A stretch of DNA of 64,000 bases, taken from NCBI RefSeq assembly GCF_003610635.1, contig NZ_RAQJ01000001.1, positions 1,116,474 to 1,180,473 of the forward strand. The letters are read 5' to 3'. This document shows positions 25,925-36,973 of the stretch, one piece after another; positions within the stretch are counted from its first letter, which is position 1; the number at the start of each line of letters is the position of its first letter. The notes beneath the pieces were generated by a model, which did no database searches, had not been told where the DNA came from, and worked only from the letters and a program-made list of their open reading frames with translations. Source of the stretch: Ichthyenterobacterium magnum (lineage in GTDB: Bacteria; Bacteroidota; Bacteroidia; Flavobacteriales; Flavobacteriaceae). The translations under genes and the position numbers were made by a program.

Positions 25925-27061
25925 ATGAAATTTAATACAAAAACAATTCATGGAGGACAAGAGCATGATCCAGCTTATGGTTCTGTTATGCCTCCAATAT
26001 ATCAAACATCAACTTACGCGCAAACAACTCCAGGAGGACATAAAGGCTATGAGTATTCTAGAACCCATAATCCAACACGTAATGCATTAGAAAAATCGTT
26101 TGCTAGTATAGAAAATGGAAGTCATGGTTTAGCTTTTGGTTCAGGTTTAGCAGCAATAGATGCTGTTATAAAGCTTTTACAACCAGGAGACGAAGTTATT
26201 TCTACTAATGATTTATATGGTGGAACGTATCGTTTGTTTACTTCAATATTTGAAAAGTTTGGAATAAAATTCCACTTTATAGGCATGAATAATGCTTCAA
26301 ATATCGAAAGCTATATAACTAAAAACACTAAGTTAATTTGGGTTGAAACACCAACCAATCCAATGATGAATATTATAGACATTAAAGCAACATCATCAAT
26401 TGCAAAGAAGTATAATGTTTTATTAGCTGTAGATAATACGTTTGCAACACCTTATTTACAACGTCCTTTAGATTTAGGAGCAGATATTGTAATGCATTCT
26501 GCAACAAAATACCTTGGCGGACATAGCGATGTAGTTATGGGAGCTTTAATTGTAAAAGATAAAAGTTTAGCAGAACGCTTATACTATATACAAAATGCAA
26601 GTGGAGCGGTATGTGGACCACAAGACAGTTTTTTAGTTTTAAGAGGTATAAAAACGTTACATATTAGAATGCAGCGCCATTGTGAAAATGGTAAAGCAGT
26701 AGCTGAATATTTAGCGAGTCACCCTAAAATTGAAAAGGTCTATTGGCCAGGATTTAAAAATCACCCAAACCATAAGATTGCTAAAGAACAAATGGATGAT
26801 TTTGGAGGTATGGTTTCATTTACTACAAAAGGAAACAACTACCAAGAAGCTATAAACATAGTTGAAAACCTTAAGGTTTTTACTTTAGCAGAGTCTTTAG
26901 GAGGTGTTGAGTCTTTAGCCGGTCATCCAGCAAGTATGACACATGCAAGCATACCAAAAGCAGAACGCGAAAAAACAGGCGTTGTAGATTCTTTAATTAG
27001 GTTAAGTGTTGGTATTGAGGATGTAGGTGATTTAATTGAAGACTTAAAACAAGCTATTTAA
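25925..27061 (+). CDS. metB: Cystathionine gamma-synthase or related PLP enzyme
   Basis: 378-residue fold-type I PLP enzyme of the Cys/Met metabolism family, cytosolic tetramer. Lys195 in SATKYLGGHSDV is the Schiff-base lysine; YEYSRTHNPTRNALE, GLAFGSGLAAI and ESLGGVESLAGHPASMTH are family signatures. The sequence sits between cystathionine gamma-synthase and gamma-lyase, which are hard to separate by eye; metB is the usual assignment in Flavobacteria. Monocistronic. Confidence 0.85.
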   Translation: MKFNTKTIHGGQEHDPAYGSVMPPIYQTSTYAQTTPGGHKGYEYSRTHNPTRNALEKSFASIENGSHGLAFGSGLAAIDAVIKLLQPGDEVISTNDLYGGTYRLFTSIFEKFGIKFHFIGMNNASNIESYITKNTKLIWVETPTNPMMNIIDIKATSSIAKKYNVLLAVDNTFATPYLQRPLDLGADIVMHSATKYLGGHSDVVMGALIVKDKSLAERLYYIQNASGAVCGPQDSFLVLRGIKTLHIRMQRHCENGKAVAEYLASHPKIEKVYWPGFKNHPNHKIAKEQMDDFGGMVSFTTKGNNYQEAINIVENLKVFTLAESLGGVESLAGHPASMTHASIPKAEREKTGVVDSLIRLSVGIEDVGDLIEDLKQAI

Positions 27062-27112
27062 AGCGGTTTTATATTAACGGATACCAATTATGTTAGCTAA
27101 TTATTTCAATAA

Positions 27113-27928
27113 TTAATCTAAATAATAAATGTAACCAAAATTTAACCAGACAAGCCAATCGTTAGCTTTATTTGATTTAAGATTATGGTCTAAGCCATCA
27201 ACTTTATTATTAAAATAGTATTGCCACCTAAGATCTAACATTAAATCAGACAAAGGCGTTAATTTATAACGAGTACCTATGCTTGCAACTGTAGACCAAG
27301 TTGTACCGCTTTCGTTAAACAAAAAAGGGTCCTCATTTGGATTTGGTACTGCAGCATCTCCCCAAAATGAATAAAAATTATTTATATTATTAATATTACC
27401 ATCACCATAAGTTGTGGCTACTTTTGGGTTGTATGATGTGTAGTGCACACCAAGGCTTATAAAAGGGGCAAAAGAATAACTAAAAGCCTGAAACGAACGA
27501 ATGCTTTTAGGAAAAAACTCTATTTGCATTCCAATATCAAAATTTTGAGCTTCGCCAGAATGTGCTCTAAGTTTATCTGCATCAGAGCTTGTTCTAGAAG
27601 CATCAACCCATTTACCAAAATGGTTTAGTTTGGTTTTGTTCCAAGAAATTTCTGATCTTAATTTAAAATGATCATTAAAATAAGTGTCTGTTGAGTAACA
27701 ATTACAATCTGCCCTGTAAGCAAAGTTTATATAGTGAACAAGACCAACACCTAATCCAGTATTTCCAGCATTTGTTTCAAAATCTTTACGAACACCAAAA
27801 TCTGATTGAAATGCAACAGGACCAACTATTACTCCAATTTCGTGAGAAAACCCAAGTTGAGAAAACCCGTTTGACATACCTATAATAAAAAGGAAGATAA
27901 AGGCTAAACGTTTAAAATTAAGCGTCAT
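27113..27928 (-). CDS. Predicted outer-membrane beta-barrel protein of a flavobacterial family
   Basis: 271 residues with a signal peptide (residues 1-23, cut near GFSQ) and alternating hydrophobic/aromatic strands ending in WLVWLNFGYIYYLD, a barrel-type C-terminus. It resembles a conserved flavobacterial family annotated as THC0290_0291 proteins; I make that match from memory with moderate certainty. A small Cys pair (DCNC) sits near residue 76. Function unknown. A textbook Bacteroidota promoter precedes it. Confidence 0.7.
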   Translation of the reverse strand: MTLNFKRLAFIFLFIIGMSNGFSQLGFSHEIGVIVGPVAFQSDFGVRKDFETNAGNTGLGVGLVHYINFAYRADCNCYSTDTYFNDHFKLRSEISWNKTKLNHFGKWVDASRTSSDADKLRAHSGEAQNFDIGMQIEFFPKSIRSFQAFSYSFAPFISLGVHYTSYNPKVATTYGDGNINNINNFYSFWGDAAVPNPNEDPFLFNESGTTWSTVASIGTRYKLTPLSDLMLDLRWQYYFNNKVDGLDHNLKSNKANDWLVWLNFGYIYYLD

Positions 27929-27961
27929 ATGGTTCTATTTAATTGAGGGCATAGTTATTAA

Positions 27962-27992
27962 CAAATATATAAAAACTGCATCAACTACCAAA
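27962..27992 (-). promoter_or_regulatory. Bacteroidota-type promoter of the beta-barrel gene
   Basis: On the minus strand: TTTG (27992-27989), 19 bases, then TATATTTG (27969-27962). This matches the -33/-7 consensus of the group and places transcription start about 25-30 bases before the ATG. Confidence 0.65.
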
Positions 27993-28108
27993 TAAAAGCA
28001 CAAGAGGTTAGATTTTGTTTTATTTAAATTATAGTTTATAACAATATCAGCATTCATTTAAAATTTCGAGAATTGCAAAAAAATAATTCAGAGTTTTTAA
28101 AGATAATG

Positions 28109-28116
28109 TATCTTTG
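28109..28116 (+). promoter_or_regulatory. Likely -7 element of gdhA
   Basis: TATCTTTG matches TAnnTTTG, 38 bases before the gdhA start codon. No good -33 TTG is seen at the right distance. Confidence 0.4.
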
Positions 28117-28154
28117 CAATTTAAAATTAACATTGATTATTAATACATTAATAA

Positions 28155-29498
<1,344 letters not shown>

Positions 29499-29517
29499 CT
29501 TTTAAATAACTAAAAAA

Positions 29518-29555
29518 CAAAAAAGCTTTCAGTAAACTTACTGAAAGCTTTTTTT
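29518..29555 (+). terminator. Rho-independent terminator of gdhA
   Basis: Stem AAAGCTTTCAGTAA / TTACTGAAAGCTTT around a 3-base loop, followed by T residues. Confidence 0.88.
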
Positions 29556-29603
29556 ATTTACTCTTATCTATATTATTATAGATAAAAAGTCGTTAGTAAT
29601 AAA

Positions 29604-29611
29604 TATATTTG
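29604..29611 (+). promoter_or_regulatory. Likely -7 element of the porZ-like gene
   Basis: TATATTTG matches TAnnTTTG. It lies over the upstream candidate ATG at 29609, which favours the later ATG at 29630 as the true start. Confidence 0.4.
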
Positions 29612-29629
29612 ACACGTAATAGAATTACT

Positions 29630-31999
29630 ATGTTTAAACAAACAATACTTGCTGTTTTTCTACTAATTTCAATTAGCAGTTTTTCTCAAGATTTTTCGAA
29701 TTTATGGGAAGGCTATTTTTCATACTTTAATGTAAAAGATGTTACAGAAGGAAATGATAAAGTTTACGCAGCAGCAGAAAATGCAATATTTAGTTATGAT
29801 TTATTAACCAATGAATTAGAAACAATAACTACAATAGAAGGATTGTCTGGGAGAATAATACAAACCATAGAGTATAGCGAAGAATTTCAATTATTAATGA
29901 TTGGCTATGATAATGGCTTAATTGAAATATATTTTGAATCTAATTCAGAGATTTTATCTGTAGTAGATATTTTAGAGAAAGAATCAATTTCTCCAGGACT
30001 TAAAGGAATAAATCATTTTAATGAATATAATGGACTAGTTTATATTTCTACAGATTATGGTATTTCTGCTTATGATTTAAACCGCTTGGAGTTTGGCGAT
30101 ACTTATTTTATAGGCAATGGAGGTACTCAAATAAAAGTAAATCAGACAACCATATTAAATAATGAAATATATGCAGCATGTAGTAACAATGGAGGCGTAA
30201 GAAAAGCACTATTAGATATGGGTGATTTAATAGATTATCAACAGTGGCAAGGATTAACTGTTGGTGGAGACTATGTGTCTATTCAAAGAGTTGAAGATAA
30301 AGTGTATACAGTAAGATCCAATAAAGCACTTTTTGAAGTTTTAAATAATAATTTAAACCAGTTATTTGTTTACACAGATTTACCTATTGATACTAGAAAG
30401 GTGAATACTAATCTAGTAATCACTACAGAAAATGATGTTTTTGTTTATGATGAGAATTTTAACCTGATTGAGAATGCTTCGGTTAATAGCGAATTTGATA
30501 CTCAATTTACTACAGCTACAATTGTAGATAGTCAGGTTTATATTGGCACAATAAGTTTAGGCATTTTACAAACCCATATATCAAACACAAATGAATATAT
30601 ATCTATAAAACCTGACGGCCCAACAAGTAATACTGCATTTAAAATACAATCTGGAATTAATGATTTATGGGTAACATATGGCGATTATACAGAGTTTTTC
30701 AATTCATTTCCATTAAGACAAAGAGGATTAAGTTATTTAAGTGAAGAGCAATGGAATAATATCCCTTTTGATAGTTTATTAACTGCAAGAAACTTAGTAG
30801 ATATAGCAATTAATCCATTTAACCCTAATCAAGTATTTATAAGCTCATTTAAAGATGGGATATTGGAGATGAACAATGGAGAAGCTACAATACTATATAA
30901 CCAAGATAACAGTGGTTTAGAATCACTGTTTAACCCTAATTTCCCTAATTTTATTGGGATAAGACAAAGTGCGTCACAGTTTGATGCTAGTGGAGTTATG
31001 TGGACATTAACCAGTAAAGTAAAAAAGCCATTAAAATCATATGACCCCAATTCTGGGCAATGGCAAGCATTTAGCTTTGAAGAGATTATTCCTAATGAGT
31101 TTGATGAATTAGGATTTGGTGATTTAGCACTCGATGCTAATGGAAATAAATGGATAGCTTCCTATTCAAATGGCGTTATAGGTTATAGTAGTACAGGAGA
31201 AATAAAAAAACTATTCTCAGAAGAACAAAATATGCCATCTAGTGTAGTTAAGTCTGTTGCTATAGACGATAGAAATCAGTTATGGATTGGTACATTTAAA
31301 GGCTTAAGAGTGTTGTATAATACGTCTAACTTTTTTGATGACCCAGACCCAACTGCAAGCACAATAGTGATTTTAGATGACGGTATTCCTACAGAGTTAT
31401 TGTCAAATCAATTTATAACAGATATAAAAGTTGATGGATCAAATAATAAATGGGTAGGAACTTTAGATTCAGGAATATTTTACTTTTCACCAGATGGACA
31501 AGAAACAATTTATCATTTTACAACATCAAACTCACCTTTACCTTCAAATAGTATAACAGATATTTCTATTGATCCTGGTAATGGTCGCGTATATATATCA
31601 ACAAGCAGAGGTTTAGTTTCATTTTCTTCTGGCGGAACAAAGCCTGAAGAAGAATTAGAAAATGCATACGTTTACCCTAACCCTGTAAGACCAGAATATA
31701 ATATTTTAGGCTCTAATGATTTAAATAATATTAATAACGGAATTAAAATTAAAGGCTTAACAGAAAACGTAAATATTAAAATTACTGATATTGAAGGCAA
31801 TCTTGTTACAGAAGCACAATCTAGAGTGAATTTAAGATCATCAAAAGCTAATTATAATTTTGCCATTGATGGTGGAACAGCTATTTGGAATGGGAAAAAC
31901 CTAGGAAATAACATTGTAGCTTCTGGAGTCTATTTAGTATTAATATCAGACCTAGATTCATTTGAAACTAAGGTGCTAAAACTACTTATAGTAAGGTAA
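29630..31999 (+). CDS. porZ: PorZ-like type IX secretion protein (two-component-propeller type)
   Basis: 789 residues from ATG 29630, which begins a signal peptide (MFKQTILAVFLLISISSFSQ); an upstream ATG at 29609 overlaps a -7 element. Multiple seven-bladed-propeller repeats are visible (DLALDANGNKWIASYSNGVIGYS, AIDDRNQLWIGTFKGLRVLY, DIKVDGSNNKWVGTLDSGIFYF, DISIDPGNGRVYISTSRGLVSF), then a C-terminal CTD-like domain (YVYPNPVRPEYN to KVLKLLIVR). PorZ sits on the cell surface in the attachment complex that links A-LPS to T9SS cargo. Placement directly ahead of recO and the overall plan match the flavobacterial PorZ. A propeller-type cargo protein is the alternative. Confidence 0.72.
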   Translation: MFKQTILAVFLLISISSFSQDFSNLWEGYFSYFNVKDVTEGNDKVYAAAENAIFSYDLLTNELETITTIEGLSGRIIQTIEYSEEFQLLMIGYDNGLIEIYFESNSEILSVVDILEKESISPGLKGINHFNEYNGLVYISTDYGISAYDLNRLEFGDTYFIGNGGTQIKVNQTTILNNEIYAACSNNGGVRKALLDMGDLIDYQQWQGLTVGGDYVSIQRVEDKVYTVRSNKALFEVLNNNLNQLFVYTDLPIDTRKVNTNLVITTENDVFVYDENFNLIENASVNSEFDTQFTTATIVDSQVYIGTISLGILQTHISNTNEYISIKPDGPTSNTAFKIQSGINDLWVTYGDYTEFFNSFPLRQRGLSYLSEEQWNNIPFDSLLTARNLVDIAINPFNPNQVFISSFKDGILEMNNGEATILYNQDNSGLESLFNPNFPNFIGIRQSASQFDASGVMWTLTSKVKKPLKSYDPNSGQWQAFSFEEIIPNEFDELGFGDLALDANGNKWIASYSNGVIGYSSTGEIKKLFSEEQNMPSSVVKSVAIDDRNQLWIGTFKGLRVLYNTSNFFDDPDPTASTIVILDDGIPTELLSNQFITDIKVDGSNNKWVGTLDSGIFYFSPDGQETIYHFTTSNSPLPSNSITDISIDPGNGRVYISTSRGLVSFSSGGTKPEEELENAYVYPNPVRPEYNILGSNDLNNINNGIKIKGLTENVNIKITDIEGNLVTEAQSRVNLRSSKANYNFAIDGGTAIWNGKNLGNNIVASGVYLVLISDLDSFETKVLKLLIVR

Positions 32000-32017
32000 T
32001 TTTTTTGCATAAAAATA

Positions 32018-32737
32018 ATGTTAATAAAAACCAATGCAATTGTTCTTTCAAAAATAAAATATCGTGATAACGATTTAATAGTAAAATGTTATACCGAAAA
32101 AAAAGGTGTAGTTAGTTATTTGTTAAGAGGTGTTTTAAAAAGTAAAAAAAGGAACTCCAAAATAGCTCACTTTCAGTTATTGTCGCAACTCCATATAGAG
32201 GAAAACCGCAAGGCAAACCATTCACTTCAAACTATTAAAGAATCTAGGTTGGCATATGTGTACAAAAGCGCATATACAAGTGTTTTTAAAAGTGCTATAA
32301 TTATGTTTTTGGCTGAAGTGCTTTCAAATACATTAAAAGAAGAAGAACAAAACGAACAATTGTACAACTACCTTAAAACCACATTGCAATGGTTTGATTA
32401 TCAAGATGAATTTTCGAATTTTCATTTGCTGTTTTTGCTAAACCTAACAAAACACCTTGGGTTTTACCCTAATACTTTAGAAAAAAACAAACCTTATTTT
32501 AATATAAGTAATGGGTTATTTGAACCAAAAAAAGAAGGGGTTTATTCTATTTCTGGCAATAATTTAGCTACCCTTAAACAGTTGTTAGGCATGAAATTTG
32601 ATAGACTACATACTATTAAATTAAGTTCAAAACAAAGGCAATCATTTTTAAGCATGATATTACTGTATTTTGAATTACATTTGGGGGATTTTAAAAAACC
32701 AAAATCATTACAAATTTTAAATCAAGTTTTTAATTAG
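32018..32737 (+). CDS. recO: DNA repair protein RecO
   Basis: 239-residue RecO mediator that loads RecA on SSB-coated ssDNA in the RecFOR pathway. The N-terminal OB fold is clear (MLIKTNAIVLSKIKYRDNDLIVKCYTEKKGVVSYLLRGV), with a helical C-terminal domain. No zinc-finger cysteines, as in other Bacteroidota. It follows porZ by 18 bp and precedes the receptor gene by 5 bp, so the three genes are probably one transcript. Confidence 0.92.
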   Translation: MLIKTNAIVLSKIKYRDNDLIVKCYTEKKGVVSYLLRGVLKSKKRNSKIAHFQLLSQLHIEENRKANHSLQTIKESRLAYVYKSAYTSVFKSAIIMFLAEVLSNTLKEEEQNEQLYNYLKTTLQWFDYQDEFSNFHLLFLLNLTKHLGFYPNTLEKNKPYFNISNGLFEPKKEGVYSISGNNLATLKQLLGMKFDRLHTIKLSSKQRQSFLSMILLYFELHLGDFKKPKSLQILNQVFN

Positions 32738-32742
32738 TTTCT

Positions 32743-35151
32743 ATGAAGTTTAATCTTGTAATAGGTCTATGCTTTTTGTTTAGTACCACATTGTTTTCTC
32801 AACAAATTAAAGTTTTAGAGCAAAATACACAAGTACCAATTCCTGGAGTTACAATATATAATGTTAAAAAAGATAAAACAATAATTACCAATTTAGATGG
32901 CAAAGCTTCATTAGATTTATTTTCTGATAATGAAACCCTACATTTTCAACATAGCTTATACAATCGTAAATCATTTAAAAAATCTAAAATAGCCAATAAA
33001 GAGTATGTGGTGTATCTAGATTTTAAGGTAGAAGATTTAGACCAAGTCGTTGTTTCTGCTTCAAAGTTCAAGCAAAGTAAACGAGACATTCCGCAAAGAA
33101 TAGTAAATATTAGCTCTAAAGACATCCAGTTTTCTAACCCACAAACAAGTGCAGATTTACTTGAAAGTACAGGAAACGTATACATACAAAAAAGCCAATT
33201 AGGTGGAGGAAGCCCAATGATTAGAGGTTTTTCTACTAACAGACTTTTAATAGCAGTTGATGGCGTACGTATGAATAATGCTATATTTAGAGGCGGAAAT
33301 TTGCAAAATGTAATATCTATCGACCCTTTTGCAATTAAAAACACCGAAATTACTTTAGGAGCCGGATCTGTAGTATATGGGAGTGATGCTATTGGCGGTG
33401 TTATGAGTTTTTATACACAAAAACCACAATTATCGTATAAAGACTCTTTATATTTTAATGCCAATGTTATTACCAGATATGCAACGGCAAACAAAGAAAA
33501 AGCAGGTCATATTGATTTTAATTTTGGGTTTAAAAAATGGGCTTTTTTGAGTAGCCTTAGTTATACAGATTTCGATGATTTAAGAATGGGAAGTCATGGC
33601 CCAGATGATTATTTGAGGTTAGAATATGTGCAAACTATAAACGGAATAGATACGACTGCGCCAAATAATAACCCTTTAGTGCAGCAACCAACAGGTTATA
33701 ATCAAATCAACCTAATACAAAAAATAAGATTCGAACCAAAAGATAATTTAAGCTTTGACTTAGGGTTATACTACTCTACAACATCAGATTATGCTAGGTA
33801 CGATAGATTGATAAGATACCGTAATGATATGCTACGTTCTGCAGAATGGAATTATGGACCACAACGTTGGGTTATGGGTAATTTTCAAGTTACTAAATTA
33901 AGCAGCAGTTCTAATGTCTATGATAAAATTCAAGCCACAGTTGCATATCAAAATTTTCAAGAAAGTAGAATGGATAGAGATTTTCAGTCACCAATAAGAA
34001 ATGTTCGAGAAGAAGCTGTTGATGCATTGTCATTAAATGTAGATTTCGAAAAACAATTAACACCCAAAACAGAACTTTTTTATGGCGTCGAGTACGTATA
34101 TAACAAAGTAAATTCTGAGGGTTTTGAAACAAATATCACAACAAATACAACAACTCAAGCAGTATCAAGGTATCCTAATGGGTCAGACTGGCAATCTATG
34201 GCTGCTTACTCAAGCATAAAATTTAAACCCAATTCAAAGTTTATATTTCAGTCTGGCTTACGTTATAATCATATTGTAGCTCATGCCGATTTTACTGAGA
34301 ACAATCAATTTTTAAACCTTCCGTTTAATACTACAACGGTCGATGCGGGTGCTTTAACAGGAACCGCAGGAATAAGTTGGATTCCTAATAAAACGATGCA
34401 ATGGAAATTAAACGCCTCTACTGCATTTAGAGCTCCAAATATAGATGATATAGGAAAAGTATTTGATTCTGAACCCGGATCAGTTGTTGTACCAAATAAA
34501 GATCTAAAACCTGAGTATGCTTATGGAGGTGAGCTAGGATTAAAACTAAATTTTGATGACACTTTTATTGTTGATATGGCAACATATTATACCTTTTTAG
34601 ACAATGCTTTGGTAAGAAGAGACTTTACTCTAAATGGAGAAACAGAAATCATGTATGATGGAGAGTTAAGTAATATTCAAGCAATCCAAAATGCATCAAA
34701 ATCTTGGATTTATGGTTTTGAACTTGGTGTTGAATTAAAGCTAACAAATCAAATTAAATTAACTTCTCAATATAATATTATTGGCGGAACAGAAGAAGAT
34801 AATGGTATTGAAGTTCCTGTGAGACATATAGCACCAAATTTTGGCAACACACATTTAGCTTGGCAAAATGAAAAATTTTTAATTGATGCTTTTGCAGAGT
34901 ATAATAATGAGTTATCTTTTAATCAACTTTCACCATCTGTAGCAAGTTACTTGTTTGCTCAAGATAAAAATGGAAATCCGTATTCGCCTTCTTGGTATAC
35001 TTTAAATTTGAGAGCACAATACAAAATCTCTAAAGCAGCAACATGTATTGCTAGTTTAGAGAATATAACAGATCAGCGTTATAAAACATATTCTTCAGGA
35101 ATAGCTGCAGCTGGAAGAAATTTAATACTGTCTTTAAAGTATAGCTTATAG
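32743..35151 (+). CDS. TonB-dependent outer-membrane receptor
   Basis: 802-residue TonB-dependent transporter. Signal peptide (ends LFSQ, residue 20), CarbopepD_reg-like beta-sandwich (about 22-105), plug domain (about 110-225: DIPQRIVNISSKDIQ, MIRGFSTNRLLIAVDGVRMN, GSVVYGSDAIGGVMSF) and a 22-strand barrel ending NLILSLKYSL. The plug resembles haem/haemoglobin-type receptors (VDGVRMNNAIFRGGNLQ), so iron or haem uptake is a reasonable guess, not proven. No SusD partner follows, so polysaccharide uptake is unlikely. Its last 6 bp overlap the convergent umuD gene. Confidence 0.88.
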   Translation: MKFNLVIGLCFLFSTTLFSQQIKVLEQNTQVPIPGVTIYNVKKDKTIITNLDGKASLDLFSDNETLHFQHSLYNRKSFKKSKIANKEYVVYLDFKVEDLDQVVVSASKFKQSKRDIPQRIVNISSKDIQFSNPQTSADLLESTGNVYIQKSQLGGGSPMIRGFSTNRLLIAVDGVRMNNAIFRGGNLQNVISIDPFAIKNTEITLGAGSVVYGSDAIGGVMSFYTQKPQLSYKDSLYFNANVITRYATANKEKAGHIDFNFGFKKWAFLSSLSYTDFDDLRMGSHGPDDYLRLEYVQTINGIDTTAPNNNPLVQQPTGYNQINLIQKIRFEPKDNLSFDLGLYYSTTSDYARYDRLIRYRNDMLRSAEWNYGPQRWVMGNFQVTKLSSSSNVYDKIQATVAYQNFQESRMDRDFQSPIRNVREEAVDALSLNVDFEKQLTPKTELFYGVEYVYNKVNSEGFETNITTNTTTQAVSRYPNGSDWQSMAAYSSIKFKPNSKFIFQSGLRYNHIVAHADFTENNQFLNLPFNTTTVDAGALTGTAGISWIPNKTMQWKLNASTAFRAPNIDDIGKVFDSEPGSVVVPNKDLKPEYAYGGELGLKLNFDDTFIVDMATYYTFLDNALVRRDFTLNGETEIMYDGELSNIQAIQNASKSWIYGFELGVELKLTNQIKLTSQYNIIGGTEEDNGIEVPVRHIAPNFGNTHLAWQNEKFLIDAFAEYNNELSFNQLSPSVASYLFAQDKNGNPYSPSWYTLNLRAQYKISKAATCIASLENITDQRYKTYSSGIAAAGRNLILSLKYSL

Positions 35152-35595
35152 TCTTTTAATAACATGAGTGACAATTCCCCATACGTGAAAATTATTTTCA
35201 TCGGTTACTAATATAGGATCATAAGCTGGATTTTCTGGCTGAAGATAAATGCCTTCTGTAGTTACTTTTAATCGCTTTACTGTAAACTCACCATCAATAA
35301 AACAGACAGCAATTTTATTGTTTTCTGGATTTAAGCTTTTATCTACAACTAGTAAATCACCATCATCTAAGCCAGCACCAATCATCGATTGCCCACTAAC
35401 TTTTGCATAAAATGTAGCTTCTTTGTTTTTTACGAGTGTTCTATCTAAGCTAATTTTAAACTCTTTAAAATCGTCTGCAGGAGAAGGAAAACCCGCCGAA
35501 ATACCTGTTTGTGCTAATGTAATTTCTAAAGATTGTGTTTCATCTGGAGTATAAAACTCTAAGGTGTTTTTTGGAGTTAAAAATTTTAGTGACAT
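35146..35595 (-). CDS. umuD: UmuD-like S24 autoprotease
   Basis: 149-residue LexA/UmuD-fold protein that cuts itself on RecA stimulation to form the DNA polymerase V accessory subunit. The cleavage site Ala34-Gly35 (SAGFPSPA), nucleophile Ser70 (SGQSM) and general base Lys107 (VKRLK) all fit; the Ser-Lys spacing of 37 equals that of E. coli UmuD. No DNA-binding domain, which separates it from LexA. It starts within the last 10 bp of umuC, the reverse of the E. coli umuDC order. Confidence 0.93.
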   Translation of the reverse strand: MSLKFLTPKNTLEFYTPDETQSLEITLAQTGISAGFPSPADDFKEFKISLDRTLVKNKEATFYAKVSGQSMIGAGLDDGDLLVVDKSLNPENNKIAVCFIDGEFTVKRLKVTTEGIYLQPENPAYDPILVTDENNFHVWGIVTHVIKRL

Positions 35596-36848
35596 TTTAC
35601 AGTAAGTATTTCGTTAATATTTGTTGTATATCTGGGTGATAATCGTTCTTGACGCATTTTCCAGGTGCGTTTTAAATCTTGATTACCTAATTTTATTTTA
35701 TAAGCTTCATATTTTTCATTTAATACATCAATAGTTTGCATTAAAGATTTATGTTTTGGATTTTCATGCTGAAATAAATCGAGTTGATGATTATCTGTAT
35801 CTACCAAACCAGAAACAATAACACCAGCACGTTTGTATTTGACACCTGATTTAAAAATTGAAGATACAGCTTTTACAGCACAATCACTTATAATTAAAGA
35901 TGAATTTGTAGGATAAGGCAAGCTTACAACACGACTTGTTCTATGTTGCGGAGAATTCTTTTTGTGTCTATTACTACTTAGTAAAACAATAATAACATGA
36001 CAGCTAGATTTTTGTTTACGCAGTTTTTCGGCACAACTAGTTGCAAAAGTAGATACACGCTCTTTTATATTGTTTAAATCTGAATAGGTATACTCAAAGC
36101 TTCGAGTTGTAGCAATAGAGCGTTTAGGCTCTCTGTAATCTAGGGCTAAAGTAGAAATGCCTTCTAAGTCTTTTTTTAGACGCCATTCTGTAATTGATAA
36201 ATTTTTACGAACCCATTCATCTGATAACTGTGTAAAATCATAAGCTGTTTTGCATTGCTTTATTTTTAAACGTTTTTGTAAACCGCGTCCAATGCCCCAA
36301 ACAGATTCAATTTTTGTCCATTTTAAAGCTTTTAGTCGTTTGCCTTCAGAATCTATAACATAAACACCTTTTGTTTCTTTTGGAAACTTCCTTGCTATTT
36401 TATTAGCTACTTTAGATAAAGCTTTGGTTGGAGCAATACCAACACAGGTTGGAATTCCTGTCCATTTTAAAACACGTTGTCTTATCTCATTACCATAATT
36501 GTTTAGATTATAGTTTTCAAACCCTTTAAATTCTAAAAAAGCTTCATCAATACTGTATACCTCTACATCTGGAGTAAACTGCTCTAAAATAGACATAACA
36601 CGACTACTTAAATCACCGTATAACGGATAGTTTGATGAGAAAACACGAATGTTATTTTCTTTAAAAAACGATTCGTATTTAAACGCAGGAGCTCCCATTG
36701 GTAAACCCAAAGCTTTGGCTTCATCACTACGCGAAATAACACAACCATCGTTATTAGATAAAATAGCAATGGGTTTTCTATTTAATTGTGGTTGAAAAAC
36801 GCGTTCGCAAGAGGCATAAAAATTATTACAATCTACAAGTGCAAACAT
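35586..36848 (-). CDS. umuC: Y-family DNA polymerase V catalytic subunit
   Basis: 420-residue translesion polymerase. Catalytic carboxylates in LVDCNNFYASCER (Asp6) and YSIDEAFLEF; IPTCVGIAPTKALSKVANKIA is the family finger/palm segment and WKMRQERLSPRYTTNINEIL is typical of UmuC C-termini. Cytosolic, SOS-related with UmuD. First gene of the umuC-umuD unit. A LexA-type box could not be assigned by eye in the 125-bp upstream region. Confidence 0.94.
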   Translation of the reverse strand: MFALVDCNNFYASCERVFQPQLNRKPIAILSNNDGCVISRSDEAKALGLPMGAPAFKYESFFKENNIRVFSSNYPLYGDLSSRVMSILEQFTPDVEVYSIDEAFLEFKGFENYNLNNYGNEIRQRVLKWTGIPTCVGIAPTKALSKVANKIARKFPKETKGVYVIDSEGKRLKALKWTKIESVWGIGRGLQKRLKIKQCKTAYDFTQLSDEWVRKNLSITEWRLKKDLEGISTLALDYREPKRSIATTRSFEYTYSDLNNIKERVSTFATSCAEKLRKQKSSCHVIIVLLSSNRHKKNSPQHRTSRVVSLPYPTNSSLIISDCAVKAVSSIFKSGVKYKRAGVIVSGLVDTDNHQLDLFQHENPKHKSLMQTIDVLNEKYEAYKIKLGNQDLKRTWKMRQERLSPRYTTNINEILTVKCH

Positions 36849-36918
36849 GTGTATAAAGTTAGCTTAAAATTGAGAAATAAATATAGTTTTCTATAAATGT
36901 GGTGTGTTAAAATTTTAT

Positions 36919-36948
36919 TTTGTTCATAGGTTATAAATTGTAACTTTG
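36919..36948 (+). promoter_or_regulatory. Bacteroidota-type promoter of the HupE-like gene
   Basis: TTTG (36919-36922), 18 bases, then TAACTTTG (36941-36948), ending 25 bases before the ATG. The small dyad GTTA...TAAC lies across the -7 element. Confidence 0.6.
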
Positions 36949-36973
36949 AAACAACCCAAACACATTAATAATT

